This document shows positions 14,059-19,923 of a stretch of 19,923 nucleotides of DNA, piece after piece. Location of the stretch: NCBI GenBank assembly GCA_013331265.1, contig DUGS01000041.1, forward strand, positions 1 to 19,923, written 5' to 3'. Numbering within the stretch: position 1 is the first letter of the stretch; each line of letters opens with the position of its first letter. The position numbers were made by a program, and so were the translations under genes. The notes below the pieces were generated by a model. The model saw only the letters and a program-made list of their open reading frames with translations. It ran no database searches and was not told where the DNA came from. Origin of the DNA: Methanosarcina sp. (GTDB lineage: Archaea; Halobacteriota; Methanosarcinia; Methanosarcinales; Methanosarcinaceae).

Positions 14059-15963
14059 TTACATGAATTTCACAAGCGGACAGACCTCTATACAGGCTCC
14101 GCAGTGAATACAGCTATCCTTTATCCAAGCTCTCTTTCCTTTCATTTCAATTGCGCCGTGTTCGCAGTGTCCTACACAGACTCCGCACCCCTGGCAGAGG
14201 ACAGCTCTCCTTACTGAAAATTCAACCTTTTGCATGAGCTTCTTCAGTGTTTTTTCATTTTCACTTCTTCCATTCACGTTTCCTGAAGCAAAGACCTGAG
14301 CTCTTGATTCTCCCATAGCAACAGAAGCAGCTCCCTCAATGAAGGAAACCTTACCTATAGGTCTAAGCATGCCGCTTTCTCCCAGAAGTTCTATGTCTAT
14401 TGCCTGCCCGAAACTTCCATCCGCAGAAATTCCTCCTGCTTTGCAGGGCCTGTATCCTGTGGCAACTTCAAAATTGAGTTCTTTTGGGGCATCCTGGGAG
14501 GGGATCAGGGAAATTCCCTTTCTTTCTGCAAGCTCCTGCAGTACCTTTGGGTAGCGTTTAAAACGCCATAATCCGTACTTTACCCACTCAGGGGAAAGTC
14601 CCATTTTCTCTGCATAAGCCTGAAGGTGAGAGTTGAGCCTTTTTGCAAGTTCAGGGTGGCTTTCCTCGAGCTGGAAAAAGTCGGATAAAGACGAAGATGG
14701 GCAGAGCCAGCACCCCATCCGGTCATACCCTTTCTCATATGCCGGATTAAAAGGAGCCTTTGTCCTGAACAAATAGAGCCAGACATGCAGAGCTGTCCAT
14801 TCCTGTATGGGGGATGCTCCAACCTGATTTCCTACCCAGGGGTTTTTCCAGACCCTTTTGCTGATAGAACGGGCATGGGACTCGTACTGGCGCTGGCCTA
14901 TGAAGCTCAGGCAGCCTCCCTCATAGTTTTCGTCAATCAACTGCGTAATTGGCCCGAGTTTGCAGATCTTACAGCACCAGCGTGTGTCCATTGTCGGAGG
15001 ACCGAAAACTCCTATAGACTCCCAGAAAGAGTCTCCTGCACTTGCAGTCTTGAGGGGCTTTCCATAATATTCAGCAACCTCTTTGACGTTTTCAAGGGTT
15101 TCAGGAAACTCAAGCCCGGTATTTGCAAACATAAGTTCATAATCTTCCAGGGTTTCGTTAACGAGCTGGAGAACCGCAAGGCTGTCCTTTCCCCCTGAAT
15201 AAGATACGCTGACCTTCAGGTCCATGCTTCCTGAAACGTCCTTTATGAAGGTATGAGCTTCATCTATCATGGAGTTCAGGATCTTTTCATTGGATTTTAC
15301 GGCGTCATCCCAGTTTTTCCCTGACTCGAGAGTTTTTGCAGCAGCTGGTTCTGCACTCCAGCGCGGTTTCACCGCGTTTCCGCGCTTTTCTTCTATCATC
15401 TCTTTTCCTGCCATCCGTGCGCGTCCGCAGCAGACCACTTCTCCGGCAGGGTTCAGGACAACTACTTCTTCCTCTCTTTTGATTTCGGGGTCTGCATCAA
15501 GGACTCCGGGAGCCAGGATACTTGCTCCTTTTTTTAGTATAAAAGGCAAGATTTCCTCTTCAATAACGACCCATTTTTTCAGGTCTTTTCTATTTCTTCC
15601 CTGGAAAAGCCGCCTTGCCCCTTCGAGGCGGGGGAGAAGGATCCATTCACAGCTCTCGATTTCAAACCTTACGGATGCAATGACTTCCCCGTCCACTATT
15701 ATTTCATCCATACGGTCTTCATAAGGCGCTTTGTTAAGCACCACAAGGTGACCTTCGGGAATAAGAGGAGCATTAAATTGTTTTTCAGAAACGGAATTTA
15801 TGCGTTTTATATCATAATCAAAAGCCGGGCGAATATCTCCGGGAGGAGTTACCTCAACTTTTTTTGTTCTATTGCCGCACCCACACTTTTTTCCGAGCAC
15901 AGGCACATTGCAGGCTTCGCACCAGTGCAGGAGCATTTTGCCAAGGTATGCTGGTCTGGACAT
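14059..15963 (-). CDS. PAPS/APS-reductase-like protein with zinc ribbon, PUA-like and ferredoxin domains
   Basis: The 634-residue protein joins four parts. A cysteine cluster comes first, CEAC and CGCG at about residues 15-30, likely a zinc ribbon. A PUA-like segment lies at about 130-195 (KGASILAPGVLDADPEIKREEEVVV), typical of RNA-binding proteins. The PP-loop nucleotide-binding domain of the PAPS-reductase family starts at about 250, with SYSGGKDSLAV. It includes a CC pair in RWCCKICKLGP (330-334) and CWLC (418-421), the arrangement that holds a [4Fe-4S] cluster in APS reductases. The C-terminus carries two ferredoxin-like motifs (CQGCGVCVGHCEHGA and CIHCGACIEVCP). It is annotated as PAPS reductase in methanogens. 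The PUA and zinc-ribbon parts could equally point to sulfur or redox chemistry on RNA. The ATG at 15963 has only a distant GGTGAA box. Confidence 0.8.
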   Translation of the reverse strand: MSRPAYLGKMLLHWCEACNVPVLGKKCGCGNRTKKVEVTPPGDIRPAFDYDIKRINSVSEKQFNAPLIPEGHLVVLNKAPYEDRMDEIIVDGEVIASVRFEIESCEWILLPRLEGARRLFQGRNRKDLKKWVVIEEEILPFILKKGASILAPGVLDADPEIKREEEVVVLNPAGEVVCCGRARMAGKEMIEEKRGNAVKPRWSAEPAAAKTLESGKNWDDAVKSNEKILNSMIDEAHTFIKDVSGSMDLKVSVSYSGGKDSLAVLQLVNETLEDYELMFANTGLEFPETLENVKEVAEYYGKPLKTASAGDSFWESIGVFGPPTMDTRWCCKICKLGPITQLIDENYEGGCLSFIGQRQYESHARSISKRVWKNPWVGNQVGASPIQEWTALHVWLYLFRTKAPFNPAYEKGYDRMGCWLCPSSSLSDFFQLEESHPELAKRLNSHLQAYAEKMGLSPEWVKYGLWRFKRYPKVLQELAERKGISLIPSQDAPKELNFEVATGYRPCKAGGISADGSFGQAIDIELLGESGMLRPIGKVSFIEGAASVAMGESRAQVFASGNVNGRSENEKTLKKLMQKVEFSVRRAVLCQGCGVCVGHCEHGAIEMKGKRAWIKDSCIHCGACIEVCPLVKFM

Positions 15964-16003
15964 GTCACGCAGATTGAGAGAGGTTCACCTTTAAAAGGCT
16001 TTG

Positions 16004-16031
16004 GCTCAAGCTTTTTAAAAAAAGGTTGAGC
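16004..16031 (-). promoter_or_regulatory. 28-base palindrome over the promoter of the PAPS-reductase-like gene
   Basis: GCTCAAGCTTTTT and the complementary right arm ending GGTTGAGC pair over 13 positions with one mismatch and a 2-base centre. On the minus strand the central TTTTTTTAAAAAG is a credible TATA element 48-60 bases before the start codon. A symmetric site covering the TATA box suits a repressor that blocks TBP binding. Confidence 0.45.
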
Positions 16032-16213
16032 AAAAATTTCTGTAGAAGGTTTTGGCTTTTCCTATTAGAAGGTTTATAATCTCAAATTTTGCAGTCGTGG
16101 CAGGACTTGAACTGGAAAAGTAGCGTTCTACAAAGCAAATATTTTTGATATGGTAGTTGATAATTTTAACGTTCTGAGAGCGAATTTATATTTTACGAAG
16201 GAGTGATAAAAAT

Positions 16214-16612
16214 ATGAAAAAATCAGTTTGGGAAAATGCTCTTTTTCTATATACTTCAATTTACACATTTGCAACAATTCTCAACAGTGTTTTATATTTG
16301 CAAAATGGTGTTTATGAAGATCCGAATGGAAATTGGCATGAAATTGACCGTGCTATCATTGTTCTGATTGGAGTTCTTGCTTTTGAACTTTGCACAAATC
16401 TAAAAACAAAGCCTATAATTTTACGTTACATAATTGCCTATATCCCCTCACAACTTTTGGCATTTGCTTATATATGGTTATCTGGAATGAGAGAGCCTTT
16501 AGCCAAGAGTGCTTATTTTGATATTTGGGTTAATTTTACATGGATGTGGCTTCTGATGTGTTTCGTTTCTTTTGCTATCCATCGCTTCAAAAAACCACAA
16601 GCTGGGAAGTAA
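16214..16612 (+). CDS. Small membrane protein with four predicted helices
   Basis: The 132-residue protein has hydrophobic segments at about residues 9-29, 46-61, 69-90 and 104-122, with a positively charged C-terminal end (HRFKKPQAGK). I do not recognise a named family with certainty. The layout of a short N-terminal tail, a polar loop with YEDPNGNWHEIDR between helices 1 and 2 and three further helices resembles small uncharacterised membrane proteins also seen in Firmicutes. GGAG lies 10 bases before the ATG and supports the start. The gene stands alone and converges on the UPF0228 gene. Its local base composition is more AT-rich than the metabolic genes, so transfer is possible but unproven. 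Confidence 0.65.
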   Translation: MKKSVWENALFLYTSIYTFATILNSVLYLQNGVYEDPNGNWHEIDRAIIVLIGVLAFELCTNLKTKPIILRYIIAYIPSQLLAFAYIWLSGMREPLAKSAYFDIWVNFTWMWLLMCFVSFAIHRFKKPQAGK

Positions 16613-16764
16613 AGTATATATGAAGAAAATGAGCAACACAATTTCATAATTGTTTGCAAAACTCTTTGATGTGCTGTGTGAATTATTCTCCATAAGGTGG
16701 GTGTACTGTTCAGAATAACACCCCAAATAAAATGTATTTAACAAGTCTAAAATGTGAATAAACA

Positions 16765-16786
16765 ATTGGTCATGAATATGGCCAAT
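16765..16786. terminator. Hairpin between convergent membrane-protein and UPF0228 genes
   Basis: ATTGGTCAT and ATGGCCAAT pair over 9 positions, including one G-U pair, around the loop GAAT. It lies between two converging genes. Nothing else is seen in the 238-base gap. Confidence 0.35.
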
Positions 16787-16850
16787 ATGATACAGTAAAA
16801 ATACTTTCGTTATTTTCAAGCTCATTTTTTATTCGGATTGCATTTTCCTC

Positions 16851-17360
16851 TTAGATCCAATACCTGGATCCGTCCGGCTTTTCAAAGCGTATAGAACACC
16901 AGAAGGACTTTTTCATTTGAATGTCATATTTATCCAGTATCGCAAGAAAAGTTTCATCATTGATAGCCTGTTCAGATACCATAATTACGTAGTAATCTCC
17001 TCTCCTGATAACATGTGAAAGAGAAGGCACTGTCCAATCTTTTTTCTCTTTCCTCATTCCTTCGTATAGTTCACGTCTAACGTCCCTTTCATCTTCATCT
17101 AACATAATGTAGTAATCTTCTGCCGTATTCTTATCGTTGTATTCGATGCTATAGTTCACAGCCATGTTGCAGTTTTCAAGAATAGTTTCAACTTCATCTT
17201 CGGAAGTGCCGTTTTCAAACTGGACATGAATATTACTTACCTTCAGCTCATTATTAACTGGTATATTCGAGCCTGCTGGTGTTTTTATAAATAATCCCCA
17301 CAGAGCTACCAGGACTAAAAATACAACAAAAACAGCTATTTCCTTGCTAGTTTTACTCAT
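16851..17360 (-). CDS. UPF0228 family protein, membrane-anchored
   Basis: This 169-residue protein matches the UPF0228 family, known mainly from Methanosarcina, where it occurs in several copies. It has one N-terminal membrane anchor (EIAVFVVFLVLVALWGLF), so the rest probably faces the outside. The conserved core includes FENGTSEDEVETILENCNM, a YYIMLDEDERDVR block, YYVIMVSEQAINDETFL and a C-terminal SFWCSIRFE...RYWI. The function is unknown. I place the start at ATG 17360 because a GGTGG box lies 5 bases upstream; a GTG at 17369 in the same frame would add three residues and would lie on that box. The gene lies 146 bases downstream of the YVTN gene on the same strand, so co-transcription is possible. 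Confidence 0.8.
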   Translation of the reverse strand: MSKTSKEIAVFVVFLVLVALWGLFIKTPAGSNIPVNNELKVSNIHVQFENGTSEDEVETILENCNMAVNYSIEYNDKNTAEDYYIMLDEDERDVRRELYEGMRKEKKDWTVPSLSHVIRRGDYYVIMVSEQAINDETFLAILDKYDIQMKKSFWCSIRFEKPDGSRYWI

Positions 17361-17506
17361 ACCAACCACCGCAAAAAGATTAAAGGTTTATAATCCCCCA
17401 GAATACACGTGAAGCTTCGATACATCAGGTTTCTATGCTTCATTTGTTAGATCCAGATGCAATGAGTCATCAGTCGTCAGCAATATACGTCCAATCCAGG
17501 TCCTGT

Positions 17507-18850
17507 TTACTTTTTTCTGAGCCTCCAGCCTCCATACAGGCAGGTCAAGCTTCCTAATAATCCGAAGCCCGGAGTGGAGTTATTTTTACTCGATTCATTT
17601 ACATCTGATCTACTACCATTATCAGATTCTGGATTGTTGGTGTTGTTGTTTGAATTATTGAGTTGAACAGTGGTTTTTTCTTCAGAGGATGATATGTTAG
17701 TTTCTTCAAATCCTATATCTTCAGTTGCGTTTAAAGTCTCCATTGTACTCTGGTCAGTTCCATCAGATGTTGTCTTTGTGTTTTTGCCATTCGTGTTAGA
17801 ATCTCTAAATGGTCCAATGACAACTCCAACAGGATAGTTCATAGTGTATTTTCCTGTATTCACAGTCGCTATAACAGTGTTTGTGGCTGTGTCAATTACA
17901 GAGACATTGCTGCTTCTGGAGTTTGCCACATAGACCTTTTTTCCATCTGGAGTGACTGCAATCCCCCTCGGAGCAGTTCCTACATGCACTGTAGCTGTAA
18001 CGGTGTTTGTTGTTGTATCAATTACTGAAACAGTGTTGCCGGAATCTTTGTAGGATCCGGAGTTTGTCACATATGTCTTTTTTCCATCAGGACTGACTGT
18101 GATATCGCCGGGACCGTCCCCTACAGGTACAGTTCCTGTAACATTGTTTGTGGCTGTGTCAATTACAGAAACAGTGTTGCTGCCTGAATTGACAACATAA
18201 ACCTTATTTCCATCAGGGCTAACTGCAATATCTGTAGGATAGTCTCCTACAGGCACAGTGGCTGTAACTTTTTTTGTAGTTGCATCAATTACAGAAGTAG
18301 TGTTGTTGCGATTGTTTGTAGCATAGATTTTTTCCCCATCAGGTGTGAATGCAACGTGATAAGTACTCAGTCCCACATTAACCGGGTCCATTACAGTGTT
18401 TGTAGATGTGCCAATTACTGTGTTAATCACAGAGATATTGCTGCTTTTATTATCTACTATACTGTCACGGACCGTCACATAAACCCTTGATCCTTTCGGG
18501 TTGACTGCAACCCCCCGAGGATAACCTCCCACATCCACTACGGCTTCAACAGTATTTGTCCTTGTGTCAATTACTGAGACAGTGGTGCTGAATCCTGATA
18601 TGTCTGTCACATATACCTTTGTTCCTGCAGGGTTGATTGCAGCTTCTCCAGCCCAGCCTTCTATAGGCACCACGGCTGTAAGATTGTTAGTTGCAGTGTC
18701 AATTACAAAAACAGTGCCAGTGTCGATTCCTATACTCGTCACATATGCAAACGGAGCAGCGCCTGCTACGCTCACCAGTATTAAAATCGCAAGTGCTGTT
18801 ATTCCCAAAGCTTTTGTGAGGGTATCTTCTCTGCGTGCTTTATTATACAT
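17507..18850 (-). CDS. Secreted YVTN-family seven-bladed beta-propeller protein with PGF-CTERM-like anchor
   Basis: The 447-residue protein starts with a signal peptide (hydrophobic stretch about 13-30, ending VAGAAPFAYVT). Seven repeats of about 42 residues follow, each with a version of NTVSVIDTATN...VTATVPVG..P.GIAVSPDGKKVYVTN, the YVTN/40-residue propeller repeat. Seven blades should close a complete propeller. The third repeat carries an insert (SVINTVIGTSTNT). From about residue 345 a linker rich in Ser, Thr, Asn and Asp follows, typical of a glycosylated cell-surface stalk. It ends in TPGFGLLGS, a hydrophobic stretch and RLRKK, a PGF-CTERM-like signal for archaeosortase processing. Such proteins are common surface-layer proteins of Methanosarcina; the ligand is unknown. 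Confidence 0.9.
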   Translation of the reverse strand: MYNKARREDTLTKALGITALAILILVSVAGAAPFAYVTSIGIDTGTVFVIDTATNNLTAVVPIEGWAGEAAINPAGTKVYVTDISGFSTTVSVIDTRTNTVEAVVDVGGYPRGVAVNPKGSRVYVTVRDSIVDNKSSNISVINTVIGTSTNTVMDPVNVGLSTYHVAFTPDGEKIYATNNRNNTTSVIDATTKKVTATVPVGDYPTDIAVSPDGNKVYVVNSGSNTVSVIDTATNNVTGTVPVGDGPGDITVSPDGKKTYVTNSGSYKDSGNTVSVIDTTTNTVTATVHVGTAPRGIAVTPDGKKVYVANSRSSNVSVIDTATNTVIATVNTGKYTMNYPVGVVIGPFRDSNTNGKNTKTTSDGTDQSTMETLNATEDIGFEETNISSSEEKTTVQLNNSNNNTNNPESDNGSRSDVNESSKNNSTPGFGLLGSLTCLYGGWRLRKK

Positions 18851-18879
18851 TGCTAATCATGCCTTTTAGGGCGTGTGTT

Positions 18880-18942
18880 ATGGAGTTCGGGTTAGGTGGA
18901 AAAGACTTTAGAACTCCATCAATTCCTTTTAGTCAACTCCAT
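18880..18942 (-). promoter_or_regulatory. Three copies of ATGGAGTT around the YVTN gene promoter
   Basis: On the minus strand ATGGAGTT occurs at 18942-18935 and again at 18919-18912, 23 bases apart. The inverse AACTCCAT lies at 18887-18880, where the arms extend to a perfect 9-bp inverted repeat (ATGGAGTTC/GAACTCCAT, 22-base spacer). The first copy overlaps a TATA-like CTTATATGG, and the others flank the expected transcription start. This looks like an operator set for the YVTN gene. Confidence 0.4.
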
Positions 18943-19230
18943 ATAAGTTTTCCGGCCAGGATATCAAACAATAAAAAAGGACGTTTGGTTTAGAACTATT
19001 TTTTTCAGAATTATTACTTAATAGACGGATTGTTAGATGATTTTGCTAGAAAACTTATATACTCAGACCCAATACAAGTGCTTTATTAGACTTAAAAAAA
19101 GAAGGATATCATTTTAAAGGAAGATACGAACTATTATGTCACATCTGGAAAAAATATTATAATTCTTTACATGTATGGGTTAAAACCCAGCGTTCTTCGA
19201 TGGTGAAAAAATGATCTTCTTGCCTGAGAT
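18943..19230. other. Intergenic region between the YVTN gene and the ABC ATPase
   Basis: No gene with a start and ribosome binding site is seen. TGGGTT-AA-AACCCA at 19176-19189 is a 6-bp inverted repeat 42 bases after the ATPase stop and may mark its transcript end. An open stretch on the plus strand at about 19054-19215 lacks a start codon. Confidence 0.4.
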
Positions 19231-19923
19231 TTAAAGTTTTATTCCGGTGGCATCAAAAAACGCATCTTCCAATGAGAGAGAGTTTTCTATAAGTTTGAAA
19301 ACCTGACCTCCATTTTCAACAATTAACCTGTTGATTTCCGGTTTGACATCTGTCCTGGAGTTTACGAAAATGTTCAGGATATGTTCAGCTTTCAATTCGG
19401 TTTTTACAACAAACTTCAGGCTCTCAATTAAAGAAACCATCTCAGAAGAGAGATTGTAGACCCCAACTGTAATAACTCCATTTGACTCAAGATGGCGAAT
19501 TTTCTCAATTGTACTTTCGGCGATAAGCTTGCCTTTATCCAGAATTCCAACATCGGTGCAAATTTCCTGAATTTCCAGAAGGTTATGGGATGAAAGAAAT
19601 ATTGTGATTCCATTGTTATTACACTCTCGAAGAATTTGCCTGATTTGTCGGATTCCAACAGGATCGAGACCATTTGTAGGCTCATCAAGAATCAATACTT
19701 TTGGATTATTCAAAAGAGCCTGGGCAATCCCCAATCGTGTTTTCATACCATGGGAAAAATAGCCCACTTTTTTGAACATCTCATTGCCAAGCCCGACCTG
19801 GTCCAATAAAACCCGGGATTGTTCCAAGCTCTCTTTTTTACTCAGACATTTTAATCTGCCGTAATAGACCATGTGGCTTAAGGCAGTTCGCTCATCGTAA
19901 AAACCAGAATCCTGGGGGACCAG
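19231..19923 (-). CDS. ABC transporter ATP-binding protein, 5' end outside the window
   Basis: The frame stays open through the apparent ATG at 19872 to the right edge, adding 17 codons that read LVPQDSGFYDERTALSH. This contains the Q-loop glutamine, so the gene clearly continues beyond the window and the internal methionine is not the start. Walker A must lie outside. Visible motifs are a variant signature YFSHGMKTRLGIAQAL (serine-histidine-glycine in place of SGG), Walker B VLILDEPTNGLDP and the switch histidine in FLSSHNLLE. After that comes a roughly 100-residue C-terminal domain like that of export-type (ABC-2, antibiotic or bacteriocin-type) ATPases. A membrane permease is expected next to it, but none follows on the 3' side. 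The substrate cannot be told. Confidence 0.88.
   Translation of the reverse strand: MVPQDSGFYDERTALSHMVYYGRLKCLSKKESLEQSRVLLDQVGLGNEMFKKVGYFSHGMKTRLGIAQALLNNPKVLILDEPTNGLDPVGIRQIRQILRECNNNGITIFLSSHNLLEIQEICTDVGILDKGKLIAESTIEKIRHLESNGVITVGVYNLSSEMVSLIESLKFVVKTELKAEHILNIFVNSRTDVKPEINRLIVENGGQVFKLIENSLSLEDAFFDATGIKL

Noticed and set aside
16091..16115. A TTGAACT-containing stretch that, on the minus strand, looks like the T-loop and 3' acceptor part of a tRNA (GTTCAAGTCCTGC)
   Set aside because: The 5' half of the T-stem does not pair and no D-arm, anticodon arm or matching acceptor strand is present. At most it is a tRNA fragment from an old integration; chance is as likely.
19054..19215. Open plus-strand stretch reading LLDLKKEGYHFKGRYELL and on to MVKK
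   Set aside because: There is no start codon or ribosome binding site at its beginning and no recognised family. It is too short to call.
1..19923. CRISPR arrays and rRNA genes
   Set aside because: No regularly spaced repeats of 24-40 bases and no rRNA-like conserved blocks were found on either strand.

Overview
The window looks like chromosomal DNA of a methanogenic archaeon of the genus Methanosarcina. Supporting signs are a winged-helix regulator with a FilR1/DUF1724-type effector domain, a UPF0228 family protein, a seven-bladed YVTN propeller protein with a PGF-CTERM-like tail, archaeal TATA-like elements, long AT-rich intergenic stretches, Shine-Dalgarno sites of the GGAG/GGTGAT type, and an in-frame amber codon in a conserved gene. 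All 16 other gene ends in the window use TAA or TGA. The species call is inference from these traits.

Layout. (1) 1-892 is a decayed zone with an apparent TnpB N-terminal remnant and a frameshifted NCS2/AzgA-type purine permease remnant. (2) 893-6088 holds housekeeping and regulatory genes: a UbiA-family prenyltransferase, the FilR1-type regulator, purH (TTG start) and nth. (3) 6105-11827 is the most interesting part. An ECF-type nickel/cobalt transporter is split into cbiN-cbiM (minus strand, left) and cbiO-cbiQ (minus strand, right). Between them, on the plus strand, lie a dead methyltransferase and two tandem nicotianamine-synthase-like genes. The first of these has an in-frame TAG at codon 237, followed by 53 more codons that are clearly homologous to the nicotianamine synthase C-terminus. 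Its extended stop overlaps the GTG start of the second gene by 8 bases. In a Methanosarcina the simplest reading is a pyrrolysine-containing or readthrough-regulated metallophore synthase. (4) 12098-15963 holds dinB with a PCNA-binding tail, a chagasin-like protease inhibitor and a multidomain PAPS-reductase-like iron-sulfur protein. (5) 16214-19923 holds a small four-helix membrane protein, the UPF0228 protein, the YVTN surface protein and the 3' part of an ABC transporter ATPase that runs off the right edge.

How the parts may work together. CbiM, CbiN, CbiQ and CbiO are the S, accessory, T and A parts of one Ni2+/Co2+ importer. Methanosarcina needs both metals (F430, CODH/ACS and hydrogenases for Ni; corrinoids for Co). 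Nicotianamine-type enzymes join aminobutyrate units from S-adenosylmethionine to make metal-chelating small molecules. Their position inside the split importer suggests a metallophore-assisted nickel or cobalt system. That link is inferred from context and has not been demonstrated.
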